From: Phyto melanocephala
Lineage: Eukaryota; Arthropoda; Insecta; Diptera; Rhinophoridae
Direction of reading: 5' to 3'
Length of the DNA: 64,000 bases
NCBI GenBank assembly: GCA_941918925.1
Contig: OW799234.1
Span: forward strand, 61,050,968 to 61,114,967
In this document: in pieces, positions 1 to 10,817 of the stretch
How the letters are laid out: each line of letters starts with the position of its first letter
How positions within the stretch are numbered: the stretch's first letter is position 1
The notes under the pieces: model-generated
Database searches by the model: none
Told to the model about the DNA's origin: nothing
The model's input: the letters and a program-made list of their open reading frames with translations, nothing else
Made by a program: the position numbers and the translations under genes

Positions 1-424
1 ATTCGAACCTGCCATATGAGAATACACCCAAGAACTGACTTGATTATCAGGTGCAAGAAAAATTTGTTTTCCTTTTATCCGACACTACAGCCGATGTTCC
101 AACGCGTGGAAACTATGGATCTTTGCCTAGTAAACGGATACGTACTCCCGCAGACACAAGGTACAGGAGTGCCAGAACCTGCATTCTCGTTCTTAAATAA
201 TTGTCTATGGATTCATCAGCTATGAGAGTGCGATGTCCAGAATTTTCGTATATTTCAAATCCGAGCGAAAGTAACACCATCGCTTTGCACTTGAATTGCT
301 GATATTGTTGTAGTTTTTTTTTATCAATAAGTCTAACTATGGCAATCCTTCTATGGTCCCCTGAGAGGCCTTCGGCTACTAAAAACAGACGAGTAGATGA
401 TTGTTGGTCTTTTAATTATTGAAC
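1..424. other. unassigned, probably flank of a decayed LINE
   Basis: I see no recognisable domain or RNA here. The stretch adjoins a LINE reverse-transcriptase relic and is less AT-rich than most of the window, so it may be further LINE sequence too decayed to read. The short open frame at 16-225 carries no motif I know. Confidence 0.3.
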
Positions 425-673
425 TCAATCAGAATTAAATGTACACTTGAGCAATATTTTTGCAAAGAAAACCATTACCATTACCTTCTTAATCATAAAG
501 GCATTATCCCCCACTGTTGATGGTCCGTTGAAGTCCGTTAACACTGATGTAAATTTTTTTTCGTTTTGCATCCTTGTTTCAACATGATCATTCCAGGTTA
601 GTTTCGAATCCAGCGTTAACTCTAGATATTTCATCTTACGGGAAGGTTTTTTTTTTTTTTTTTTAAAAAGCAA
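425..673 (-). pseudogene. LINE reverse-transcriptase fragment (distal RT domain)
   Basis: The reverse strand encodes about 82 residues with the block KYLELTLDSKLTWNDH, followed by a helical stretch ending ..SVLTDFNG. This is the conserved segment after the catalytic palm of non-LTR retrotransposon reverse transcriptases, usually seen as K-YLG-LD--L-W--H. The first residues (a run of lysines) come from a homopolymer near 648-664 and are not real protein. No YADD motif, endonuclease or 3' tail is visible, so this is a small truncated relic of a jockey- or R1-like element. The family clade cannot be fixed from so little. It lies alone, with the SINE at 1.1 kb as its neighbour. Confidence 0.6.
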
Positions 674-1103
674 TAAGGAAACAGTCTCTATACCCTACTT
701 TCTTTGTGTGAAGAGCATATCATTTTAGTTTTAAGTCCTGCTAAGTCCTTGTTTCCATCAACATGCCTTGGTTACTCAGAGCTTACCACTATCCACAAAA
801 GCAACATCATTATTTGCTCTTAATCTTCGGATGAGACCATCTAACTTATGTTCCGCAGAAAGGTGATAAAATCCTTAATGCGTACAATTTTTGATTACCT
901 TTTACCGAATTCGTATGTATACTTTCCAGAAATTCACTATTCCTACAATTTAGCATGAAGGCAATCAATTTTCTAACAATGGAATCAATCGCTTGCTCAA
1001 TAATAAAATGTCTGAGTCTATTAAAAGAGAGCTTGTCAGAAGCACCGACTATATCTTTAAGTACAGTAAGTAAAACAACATTTCCATCTCTTTCTACAAC
1101 ACT
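674..1103. other. no gene seen; possible further LINE remnant
   Basis: No domain, RNA or repeat boundary is supported. The reverse strand around 960-1060 has a broken open frame that could be the more C-terminal part of the same LINE relic, but no motif confirms it. Confidence 0.3.
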
Positions 1104-1302
1104 AGGTTAGGTTAGGTTAGGTTAGGTAGAACAGTCAGCTGTTCTACCTAACCATTATATTGATCCCTTTGTGATACCTGAATAGAAAAGTAAGAATAGA
1201 ATAGAAAGGAAGCAGACAAGTCCAGAGTCTCCGGCGGGAATCGAACCCGCAACCCCCAAACTAGCAGAACAGCACACTGCTGACTAGTCCATCGGGGCAC
1301 CC
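1104..1302 (-). mobile_element. tRNA-derived SINE, copy 1
   Basis: Read on the reverse strand, the element starts at about 1302 with a tRNA-like head containing a perfect RNA polymerase III B box, GGTTCGATTCC (1238-1248 on the plus strand as its complement), and an A-box-like GATGGACTAGTCAG just inside the end. A tRNA-unrelated body follows and a short CCTAA-type tandem tail (1104-1127). A second copy at 5.8-6.0 kb shares head, body and tail type, which shows this is a dispersed family and not a single tRNA pseudogene. SINEs of this kind are transcribed by Pol III and copied by a LINE partner; the partner is not identifiable here. The tail region forms a perfect hairpin (separate entry). Confidence 0.8.
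1120..1153. repeat. perfect 15-bp hairpin in SINE tail
   Basis: Arm 1120-1134 (GGTTAGGTAGAACAG) is the exact reverse complement of 1139-1153, with a four-base loop TCAG. It joins the tandem tail to the SINE body. Copy 2 lacks this perfect pairing, so the palindrome is specific to this copy. Confidence 0.8.
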
Positions 1303-2984
1303 TTGTTTCGTCATCACCGCCCTAAAAAAGCAGTGATAAAATTTAGTGCAGACTTAACGGAATGCATTATCGAAAGTACAAGTTCTACAACACTAACTAG
1401 TTCGGGAATTGAGGTTTTAGTAGATCTTCCAGCACTGCTCACCATTTGTCATTCACTTAATTATCTATCGGGAAATCCACTTGCACTATATCCATTGATT
1501 TGAATAAAAAAGGTGTGAAACTCCGTACAGTTTCTCTTCGGCGGCTTGGAAAGAAAAATTACCCTAGTCTCTTTCTTTGCAACAAGAATATATGCTTTCG
1601 AACGACAACTACAACAGACCACAACATGAGTGTTCATGCCCCTCTTTAATAACACAGAAAATATTTCATTAATTCCAAGTTTTTGTATAAAAGCTTATAA
1701 ATTTTTAATCTTTTGACATTGAGTTTGCTGGGTAAAAAAAAATACTCATAAGAATATAAAGATTAAAGCCAAATTTTGTTTAAAGTTTTTACAAATTCAT
1801 TGCCAAAAGATAAACTTTTCGGAAAAAATAATTTTGATCTTCTTTTAAAAAGAAAATTTATCAAACAATTTTTTACTTAAAAAAAAATTATCAACGAATC
1901 ATCACAAATTATTTATTCTGTAAAGAAAAAGAAAATTATCTTTAGAAACGTTGTAATTCAATTTAATCCTTCCTCTACATCGCATTTCCCTCATTCCACT
2001 GTAAGCTTATGTGTACTTTTGCTCTTACTTTTTACATCCTTGTCTGGTTTATTTGGTTTAAATGCTGATAACGCATTTCGTTAAACTGAAACTCTCAATA
2101 CGACTGTGTTTTGTTTGTATGTATTCACATGCTTGGTGGTAAGTGCGTGTGTGTGTGCGTACAAATATTTTTTTATTCAATATTCTGTAATTTTATTTAT
2201 CTATAGGATGCAGGCAAAAATTTAAGTAAAAGTCTAATTTTTTTTTTCTCTGCGTCTGTAACTGGCAGTTCTTTTGTACAAAACTACATCTTGTAAAAAT
2301 TTATAGATTTTTTTTTGTATAAACTAGTGAGTGTATATTTGTGTGAGTGTTTGTTTTATTTTCAAACAAAACTAATTGAAGAATTTCAAATTTTCGTTGA
2401 AGAATATACAAAATCGTTGAATAATACTTAGCAGCAACGTCAGCACAAAAAAGCATTGTTGGAACTCAAAAGTGCATTACTAATCACGAATTCACCAACA
2501 AAATCATATAAAAAAGCAGCAACAAAAGCAACTAAATGCATTCATCTCTAACTAACAACTCTACCAAAGGATTTTATTTAAAATAAAAGAAAACTCGAAA
2601 AAAATATATATAGAGAATTTGACAGTTTAAACTTCACTACTAATTCTACGCATCTCGTACTTGTTTGGACTTTTATTTACTTTCGCTATCTCATGTAAGT
2701 AAGTAATATATTTGATAAAACTTAATTTAATTTTAATTTGTTTATTTCTCTATCGAACTGGTTTCTCATATTTTAATTTGAATTGTTTGCTAAAATAATT
2801 AAAATATGTTTTGTTTTTGCGGGGGTGTAGAGTCAAGGTTCATAAGGTAGATGTCAATCAACCTACCAGAAAACTCCATATTCACAGATTTTTTTGAATA
2901 GTGCATGCTTATGAATTCATGTTCACATTCAGTACATTAAAAAAACATCCTGTTGAACAGAATGAAATAGTTCATCAACTTCGT
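1303..2984. other. no gene seen; 5'UTR-like A-rich stretch with splice-donor match
   Basis: No coding potential is visible. From about 2400 to 2694 the plus strand is rich in CAACAAAAGCAAC-type sequence of the sort seen in fly 5' untranslated exons. It ends in TCAT followed by GTAAGTAAGT at 2695, a strong splice-donor match. This is only suggestive; no promoter motif could be tied to it. Confidence 0.25.
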
Positions 2985-4248
2985 TTTTATACCCACCACC
3001 AAAAAAATGGTGGGGGTATATTAATTTTGTCATTCCGTTTGTAACACATTGAAATATCCATTCTAGGCCCCATAAAGTATATATATTCTGAATCGGGGCT
3101 TGATTTGATAACGATCAAGCTATGTACGTCCGTCTGTCCGTCTGTTAAAAGCACGATACGGGTCGGACTGAAAAAGCCAGACTTATATACAAGGTTTGTT
3201 TGGTATTGAAAATGGGCTCAATCGGAATATTGAGAAGAGAGTTATAGCTCGTAATGCAAGATTATGTAAAAAAAAACATGTCCTTGCAACATCGAATAAA
3301 ATGTAATTGTGTGCAAACGCATTAAAGTATAGTCATGAAACTTCGAATATATATTTCCAGAGTAAAGACAATATTTTTTCTTGAAAACTTCTTAAATCTA
3401 TGCATAAGAAAAGGAGTTATAGATCAAAATGTATGAAAATTTATACCGCACAGTGAATATTTAAAATTTAAAACCTAATAAACCTGACAAAATTGGATGT
3501 ACGACTCTGAAATTTTGCTTTTTGGTCAAATGCTTTGTTCTAACGGAAAATAAATGTGACACGCCCACTTTTACGCCCACTTTTACGCCCACTTTTACGC
3601 CCACTTTTACGCCCACTTTTACGCCCACCTCCCATATAACAATTTAACTCAAATTCATATACTTTCTCTATGAATAAAGATTTTCGAATAATAAAGGACT
3701 TTTTTGAAACACCTCAGTTGCATTCCATAGCAGAAATAATTTCGACACGCCTACTTTTACGCCCAGTTTTCTCGTTATGAACTGTAAATGAAATTTAAAT
3801 GCTCATAAAACCGACAAAATTGGAGGTATGATGATAAAATTTGTTGCATATATCCTTTTAGTCAATGTTACTGTTATGTCAGAAAATTTAGGAGACACGC
3901 CCACTTTAACGCCTATCTCCATTATAACGCTCTATCTAAATTCATATAATTTCTCTATGCAAAAAGTTTTTAGAATAATAAAGAACTATATTGAAATATC
4001 TGAATTGTATTTATTAGCAGAAACTATATTGACGCACCTACTTTAAAACCCATTTTCATTGAAAGACTAAATTTACGAAAACATTTTACTGGCATATCGA
4101 AGTTATACAAAGAAAGTGCTGCATATTTTAGTATAAAGAGATTGTTCCATAGCGATTACTGTTAATAACAAAATAATAGATGTACACAAAATTAATGGTG
4201 GGTATAAAAAATTCGACACAGCCGAATATAATGCTCTTACATGTTTTA
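2985..4248 (+). mobile_element. DINE-1/Helentron-associated element, copy A1
   Basis: A non-autonomous interspersed element bounded by a 5' hairpin (TATACCCACCACC / GGTGGGGGTATA) and a 3' hairpin (ATTCGACACAGCCGAAT) followed by GCTCTTACATGTTTT. Near the 5' end it carries a GTCY-type microsatellite (CCGTCCGTCTGTCCGTCTG), which is the hallmark described for DINE-1 and related Helentron-associated elements. The interior has several ACGCCCAC boxes. It encodes nothing recognisable. Copies A2 and A3 lie in the same window and align along most of the length. It is uninterrupted, and serves as an empty site for the mariner insertion in A2. Confidence 0.8.
3561..3632 (+). repeat. 12-bp tandem repeat ACGCCCACTTTT, 5 units
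   Basis: Five exact units of ACGCCCACTTTT run from 3561 to 3620, followed by a diverged unit. A2 has single ACGCCCAC boxes at the matching position, so the array expanded in A1 only. Confidence 0.9.
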
Positions 4249-5819
4249 TTTAAAATAATTTCTGTGAAAAAATTATATCTTGAAAATATTTAATTGATGT
4301 TTGTGAATTATAATTTTCTCTCTTTATTTTCCCTTTCTTATTAAAAAATGGTTCAATTAAGTGTTGTCTCTCTCAAATCCATAGTACGTGAAATTTTTTA
4401 CCGAGATTAAGTTTTAGTTTTTTAAAAACAAAACATGATTAAACGAATTAGTGGAGTAGAGTAAAAAAACAAAAAAATTATTTTACTGTATTGAATACAA
4501 TCTTACGTACGTGTGTGTATGATTTTCTGTAAATATGATTACCTTGAATTCTCGTTCGCTTGAACAGTGTCGATCTCTGGCACGTAGGCATTATAAATTA
4601 AATTAAGTATATAAATTAATGCTTGTATATTAAATGTAAAATAAAATTTGTTGGGTAACATATATCCTTTAGCTTAATTTATTTATATTCATGCATTTAT
4701 TTTTGCATTTCGTGATAAGCAGATTGAATAATATCATGGATTTATTAAAATTTAATAGAGAACAATAGAATATAATGTCAGAGGCATGTTTTTATTGCAA
4801 CCCTTAATTGTTTTTAAAATATTTAGTATTTTGATTTTTCCATATTTGGATTTAGAATTAATCAATTTAGACTTTCGAAATAAATTTATTTTTTTAATTT
4901 TTAAAATAAACATTTTTAAACAACATATGTGCGTTTTTTAAACCTGTACGTAGTTGTAAGTTGTTTCGAAAAATTATAGGGTGAAATTACACCTCGTTAC
5001 AAAGATAAACGTTTGTTGGTATTGAAGAGCCATACTTCTTGTTCATGTACCCACTACATTAAGGAGGTGCGTAAAATGTTCTAAATGTGTTCTATTTCAT
5101 ACTGCCTTCAGTCACTATATTTCAGTGTAAACATAAAAACCAAAACTGAAATAAAAAAAAAATACTTTTACTGAAATAGATTAATTGTTACCCAAAAAAT
5201 GTTACTCTACAGCTTTATAAGTGTTTGGGGTTTTTTTTTACAAAAAAACAATATCAAAAAAGCCACAATGAGATAAAAAAACTGTTAGTCATAGGAAAAA
5301 TATTTACTACATAGAACACTTACAAGAGTATAAACATATTAAACTGAAATGTTACTAAATAATTACATTGAAGGTAGTTTAGAGAATAAATACCTTTTTA
5401 TAAGCGACTTCTTAGTACCTACTACTTTTGCCAAATTTGGCCTTAATTCTTCTACTTGATTCTTTCATACTGAAAAGTTTTGAATATTCTATTTCAGTGT
5501 TAATGTTGTATTTCTCCATTGTTCTAATTAAGATTTAATTTACTCCAACGTAGTTCTATTGTTGTGTTGTTGTAATCTTCAATATTTTTTTCGTAAAACA
5601 AAACAAAAATTTTTTCAGGTCTGTATCAAGGAAAATTAATTTGTCACATAGTCTTAAATCGTCAGTTGCTTAATTCTCTTTTCACTTATTTTAAGCTTCA
5701 GCTGACGGAGCCCATTGATAAAAAACAATTTTTTTTCTCTCTCTCTCTTTCTCTCTCAATTATTGCCAATGCCATATACGATGTCACTTAAAGCGTATAT
5801 ATCTGTGTTTTACTTCCGC
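4249..5819. other. no gene seen; AT-rich, short dispersed motif and CT tract
   Basis: No coding or RNA gene is supported. A segment at 5087-5133 (TGTTCTATTTCATACT..TTTCAGTGTAAA) is matched at 57337-57374, so it belongs to a dispersed repeat I cannot bound. A pyrimidine tract (CT)n lies at 5735-5757. Confidence 0.4.
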
Positions 5820-6037
5820 TTAAGGTTAAGGTTAAGTAGAACAGGTAGCTGTTGTGCAGCTCACTTGGGTCCATTATATTGATCCCTTTGTGATACCTGA
5901 ATAGAAAAGTAAGAATAGAATAGAAAAGAGAGAGGAGAGAAGAGAGGCAGACAAGTCCAGAGTCTCTGGAGGGAATCAAACCCAAAACCCCCAAACTAGC
6001 AGACCAGCAAACTACTGGCTAGTCCACCGGGGCAACC
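5820..6037 (-). mobile_element. tRNA-derived SINE, copy 2
   Basis: Second copy of the SINE at 1.1-1.3 kb, same orientation. Head (..CTAGTCCACCGGGGCAACC), body (CCATTATATTGATCCCTTTG..AAGAATAGAATAG) and GGTTAAGGTTAAG tail all match copy 1. Its Pol III B box is damaged: the CG in the core has become CA on the plus strand (5972-5982), as expected from CpG decay. It has a purine-rich GAGAGAGGAGAGAAGAGAG expansion in the body that copy 1 lacks. Confidence 0.8.
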
Positions 6038-6409
6038 TCCACTCCCACTTAGTTATAAGACAAAAGAGTGTAAATAACAACGTCTTTTTTTTTTGCTTCG
6101 GAACTGATGAATTTAGTTACAAGGCGTCATAGGCGAGAAGTTTTTTGTAACTAGAAAAAAAAAACAATTTCTCACCATAGCCAATAAGTTGTATCAGTTT
6201 GGTGCGATTCAGAAGTGGTTATTTTGATACACAAAATCAAAATCAGCCAAAAATTTTTTTAAGACTAGAAATTGGAGAAATTACTTCATTATGGGCTTGT
6301 AAATTCTTTGGCAGTTACAGCAGCACCAATTTAAAACCTTTTCAAACAGCGGATTTTATCCAGAGGTATAGGAATGGGCAATCATATGAATTGAAGCTGA
6401 AAGAGACCG
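6038..6409. other. no recognised gene; small open frame 6199-6426
   Basis: A 75-codon plus-strand frame (6199-6426) has ordinary amino-acid composition but no motif I recognise. It lies against the inverted-repeat segment that follows and may be part of the same unknown transposon. Confidence 0.25.
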
Positions 6410-7024
6410 GTAGTGCGATTCACTAAATTAACAACAATTTTATTGATTTCGCTATTCAGTAACAAATTTGAACGACAGTTGCTAATATTATATAAATGAC
6501 AATAATTCTGTGGCTTGGTGCTAAAAGGGGCAATGTGAAAATATTTACTTTTGAGAAAATTTTAATTGAACTTTAACTTTTACGATGCTTTCATTGTGAC
6601 ATTGGCCACCATTTTATTTATGAATCTGTTCTGGGTTAAGTATGACTTTAGCTGTTTTAGCATAATGAATTAGAGCAAGAAAACAAATCTAATGCAATGA
6701 TTAACTTAAAAGAGCAAAAAAGTGACATTGGCCCTTTTAGCTCCAAGCCACAGAATTTTGTTGTTTGTTTTATCGACGAAATGTTTAACTTTATACCCGG
6801 CTCAAAAACCGCTTGTATAAGTCGGACGACTATAGTGCGACTACCTGTGTTGATGATAAATTTATTTATACACTTTTTATGAAAAAGATGCCGCTTTAAT
6901 GTAACAGTTGTCAAGTATCGTTAGAAAGTATTTAATGAATCGCAAAATCGAGAGTGCAAACAATAACAAGAGTCGACAAAATTAAACGGCTGTCGGATCG
7001 TTAAAAGCTAGTGAATCGCATTAC
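6410..7024. repeat. segment bounded by 16-bp inverted repeats
   Basis: GTAGTGCGATTCACTA at 6410-6425 is matched by its near reverse complement TAGTGAATCGCATTAC at 7009-7024 (one mismatch). A weaker GAATCGCA copy lies near 6937. The arrangement suggests a foldback-type or MITE-like unit of about 370 bp before the nested 246-bp MITE is removed. No target duplication was established. Confidence 0.4.
6508..6753 (+). mobile_element. 246-bp MITE with CTGTGGCTT termini, copy 1
   Basis: Terminal inverted repeats of about 30 bp (CTGTGGCTTGGTGCTAAAAG and its partner ending CCAAGCCACAG) bound the element. They are flanked by a 4-bp direct repeat AATT (6504-6507 and 6754-6757). An inverted copy of nearly the same length lies at 21544-21790. 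It encodes nothing. The superfamily is uncertain; four-base duplications fit more than one DNA-transposon group. Confidence 0.85.
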
Positions 7025-8702
7025 TGCAAAATGGATTCTTCATGTTCGATATGCTTTTTGAGTGTTAAAAAGAGAATAATTTTTGCACCGAGTCAGTACC
7101 GGCTATAAAAAGTGTATTTTTACGATAACGGGAAATGCAAAGATTCGCATGTGAAGCCCAAAAAATTAAGCTGAATCAACTCCAAAGCCAAATATCTATT
7201 GCGCTTAGGTAATGCGTTTTTTTTTTTGGTGATGGAAGCAAAAGAGTCTATTTATTATGAGGAGCTGAAATTTATTGAGGTGATCTGATTCAGGAGCATT
7301 GGCCAAAAAATGTCTATAATATGCTGCCGGATATGAAGACGTAGTCTTAAATCATGATGGGTGAGAGAAAATGGCTTACAAGTCAATAATAATATGCCCG
7401 TGCAGCTCTTTACTACAGTTACAAGCCAAACTTAATTTTTTGCCTCTTAAAATGTGTTGACAATTTATTCTGTTGCCTAGTCTGTGTTATTTTTTTTTAC
7501 CGTAAAAGCTAAATTACCTTTGCATAGTCTGTTTTTGATATGACATGGTACGTTGAATAAATAAAACATCTAGTGTGTAAAACGTAAGACGAAAGAATTT
7601 TTTTTCATTTATTTTCTTAAGGTGGCTTTGGGGTTGATTTTCATCATAAGTTTTTAACATTTACTCCTGAATTTACTTGTCTATTTTATATTGCAACTAA
7701 GTTGGAACAAATTATGTTAAATTTATTAATTGATTCATGACAGTTAGCCGATAAACGCCTAGACATGAGAATGCGATACTTCATAATGATGGCTTTAAAG
7801 TAAGGAGTGTTTTAAAAGTTTTTATAGTCCAGCAGCCTTAAAAGATGAATAGATATTTTGTCGTGGAATCCATATGTCGAAGGAAAGATGGGAAGTCTTT
7901 GAATAAATTTAAAAAAATTGTGTAATTTTTAGTTATATTCCTAATTGTTTTTAAAAAAAGCATTTATTAATAAAAATTTTAACAAAAATTCACCTAGCGA
8001 AATTGTAAAAAAATATTGTTTTTTATTGCAATAAGTTCACAAGCATTTAAGTGCTTCCGCTTTACAAAAAAAATCAATTTCATTTTACACCAGTTTCTAT
8101 TTACTAAATATTTTTCATTGAGTGCGTTATTTAAAAAAAATGTTTTGTTTAATTTTTGTTTTCTACAAACCCTTCTACGTGTTATGTGCTTTGCCTTTTG
8201 TTTACTTTATTGGTTGCTGTCTCTATTAATGTACATCTCTTATTGAGAAATAGTAAAGTTGCAATAGCAAAACTGATTTCATGAGACAGCAAAATAAAAT
8301 TTTATTTAAATAAATTATTTTCCATTAAAAATATTTTCTATTTTTAATTAAATTTTTAGATACTGTTATTGATCATGTTTTTTATAAAGCACTATTACTA
8401 CCATCGTGATACTGATTAGTTGAGAATTCTACGAAATGTAAGCAAACTCTGTTGAATTCTAAATAATTAAGTAAAAATAATAGACAACAAATATCATAAT
8501 GTTAATTGTAGCTTCTTACTTAAAACTGTATGCCTTTTTGCCTAAAGCAAACATGTATCATTTTGCTTTTAACCACATTCAGGCGAGTTAAGTTTTGTGG
8601 TTTTTGTGTGAAACATTGTGCAACATTTACTCTGGCGTATGTTTGATGTGAAATTATGATTAAACGTAAATTAATCATACGCAACCGTAAATGAGCAGTG
8701 TG
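7025..8702. other. no gene seen
   Basis: AT-rich, with several short open frames and no motif. A stretch at 7260-7400 has somewhat coding-like composition broken by stops, and I cannot assign it. Confidence 0.3.
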
Positions 8703-8706
8703 TTAA

Positions 8707-9441
8707 CCCTTTCGACCCGACATTTGAATAGCAATGCTAAAATAAAATCTTTGATATCAGCAGGTTATTTAAGCAATATATAACTTGTTGGTAAAAGAAA
8801 AAATTGGAAAACTATTATGGGGGGGGGGGGTTTCTTTTTAGCAAAAGGCACCACTTGCAACAGAGCTTTTGTCGTCTGGTGAATCTTCGTTGTCGCTGAA
8901 AACAGATACATCATTTGGTACAAATTCTTCAGAGTTTCCTTCAGAAAAATCTTCTAAATCGCTAATACTATCAGCTTCATCTTCCAAAACTTTTCGAATG
9001 TCTTCGGGATCCATTTTCTCGGAAAATAAAACATTTTCTTGAAGAAAGGATATCATACTATACGGACGAATGGTACATATGTGTACCACCATACCATACG
9101 AATGGTACATATAGGTAGCATAAAACAAATGTTTGTTTATAAATATTTACCTGCCGCAAAAATTTTAATTCTTCTTTATTTTGAATATTTTCTGCAATTT
9201 CACGCACAATATTATGCAAAAACCAATTATACACTTCACTATAGTTGCGTTTCAAGTCACAAAAAACGGTACCGTAAATATAAAAAACAAAAAAAAAAAA
9301 ATAAAAGCACATAGTGGAATGTATTCAAGAGAACTTAGAGACTATATGGTACTTTTCACAACCAAGCAACATTAAATTTGAACCTTTGAAAGATGTTTAA
9401 ACTTTAAGTGGTACACATATGTACCATCCGGGTCGAAAGGG
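8707..9441 (-). mobile_element. piggyBac-family deletion derivative
   Basis: The element is bounded by 13-bp perfect terminal inverted repeats CCCTTTCGACCCG (8707-8719 and its complement 9429-9441). Each lies directly against TTAA (8703-8706 and 9442-9445), the obligatory piggyBac target site. Inside, the reverse strand retains the acidic N-terminus of the transposase (separate entry); the catalytic domain is missing. A run of 12 G at 8819-8830 lies next to the truncated coding end and may mark the deletion junction. Palindromic GGTACACATATGTACC-like motifs occur at about 9070 and 9411. Total length is 735 bp, so it cannot move without a transposase supplied elsewhere. Confidence 0.9.
8838..9014 (-). 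pseudogene. piggyBac transposase N-terminal stub (58 aa)
   Basis: The frame starts at ATG 9014 on the reverse strand with MDPEDIRKVLEDE and continues as a strongly acidic, serine-rich stretch (..DLEDFSEGNSEEF..) for 58 codons. Such acidic leaders precede the DDE domain in piggyBac transposases of around 600 residues. I chose this start and not the upstream in-frame ATG at 9128, because homology-like sequence begins here and the upstream part is low-complexity terminal sequence. The frame ends shortly after the leader, just before the poly-G run, so all catalytic aspartates and the C-terminal zinc-binding region are absent. A peptide might still be made but would lack transposase activity. Confidence 0.7.
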
Positions 9442-9445
9442 TTAA

Positions 9446-10210
9446 TAAATAAGTAGTAGTATGTAGGTAGGCACGCATGTATGTGTGTGTGACCTTAAAA
9501 CTACTCAGCCGATTGCATAATAATGTAATGAGGAACCATAAAGGATTATTTGAGCCTTAAGTATATTAAACTATTATTCACTTCATTGGAATAGAGGATA
9601 AAATATCTCAGGTGGGTGTGAAAATCCTTTTAAAGCTTGTAACTATGTACATATATATAGCAAATGTATTTCAAGTTTGTTAAATTTTACATCTATTTTG
9701 GGTAGTTAAATGCTAACAAATTTTACAAAAATAGAAAATATTTGTTTGAGTAGTGGACAAGAAAATAATAAATAATTGTAAGTGTGATTGATTGTAAACG
9801 TTATTTTGTTAAGCAGTACCCATGTTCTGTAACTTAAATGAGAGCTTCTCAAATCGAAAAATCATGAAACAAAATATCTCACCGTTGCTCGTAGTGTGAG
9901 AAAAAAGTGTATCTGTAACTCATAACGAAAAAAACGAATTATGATTACGTTGTTACGTGAGAGCTATCAAAAATGGTTACTTAATTATAAGAAAAAAAAA
10001 GAAAAAAAAACTTTAAAAGTGCGGAAATAATAATACATAAAAAGTCTAGAAAATAAGAGTGTTTAGAAAAGTGTTCCTCCAAACGGTCATCCGGCAAATT
10101 CCAAATTATTTAACATAAAGTTAACTAATTTTTCTCGTTCTTGTTTTGAACCTGCATATTTTTTACTAAACGATAACAAGTTTATGATATTATTATTCAT
10201 ACATACATAT
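9446..10210. other. no gene seen
   Basis: AT-rich sequence with no recognisable feature. A GTGAGAAAAAAGTG motif near 9897 recurs near 11080 on the far side of the solo LTR, a weak hint that the LTR sits inside another decayed repeat. Confidence 0.3.
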
Positions 10211-10817
10211 TGTTACAGATATTTTAAATAGCTTAATTTACATTATAATTTGATTTTAGTAGTTTAAGTTACAGTAGTTTAAGTTACAGTAGTTATATTT
10301 GTATTAGTTTATGTACATTTAACATTTCCTTTGGTTCGCTGGGTGTTCGAACATGATGTTAAGTTATATGCAGACGAGGTGAGTTATTATGTGCAGCATA
10401 ATATTAGGCACTTTTATTATTCCTGCATATTACCTAACATTAACATTACGTTTTATTTTAAATGTAACGGCTTTCGAGTAATTTACAGAATGAACTAGTG
10501 TGTACATACGAGAACTTTGTCGAATGTTACCGAACAACACTATGTTACTATAAACAGCCGAACAACACAGCTAACATGATCAGTATAACAGTAGAGCTTG
10601 TGAAGCGCGTATCAAAGTTAGTTTGATAATAAAAGTGTATAACAATAAGTGAAATAAGTAAAGAGCTATAAAAAAATATCTGGGTGTGTTTAAGTAAATA
10701 AAGTGCTCTTAATTTTATAACTAAATAATTTCAACTCTTTTTATTTGCAATACGAAAAGAACTCAAGGAATATTTAAAGGAAATAAACCAACTTTTATAA
10801 AAGGTGTAAACGTAACA
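10211..10817 (+). mobile_element. solo LTR of an LTR retrotransposon
   Basis: The 607-bp unit starts TGTTAC and ends GTAACA, the inverted TG..CA termini expected of a long terminal repeat. It is flanked by a 4-bp direct repeat ATAT (10207-10210 and 10818-10821). Inside are a possible TATA element (TATAAA near 10550) and several AATAAA-type signals downstream (about 10696 and 10785), which favour the plus orientation. There is no adjacent internal region, primer-binding site or second LTR, so the internal part was probably lost by recombination between LTRs. A four-base duplication favours Ty3/gypsy over BEL/Pao (five). A TTTAAGTTACAGTAG unit is tandemly doubled at about 10262-10292. Confidence 0.75.

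Noticed and set aside
1104..1127. GGTTA tandem resembling the insect telomere repeat TTAGG
   Set aside because: Only about four units, attached to a SINE body and repeated with variation at the second SINE copy; higher flies lack TTAGG telomeres.
1238..1302. Possible genuine tRNA gene on the reverse strand
   Set aside because: The cloverleaf does not close, and the sequence continues into a body shared with the copy at 5.9 kb, so it is a SINE head.
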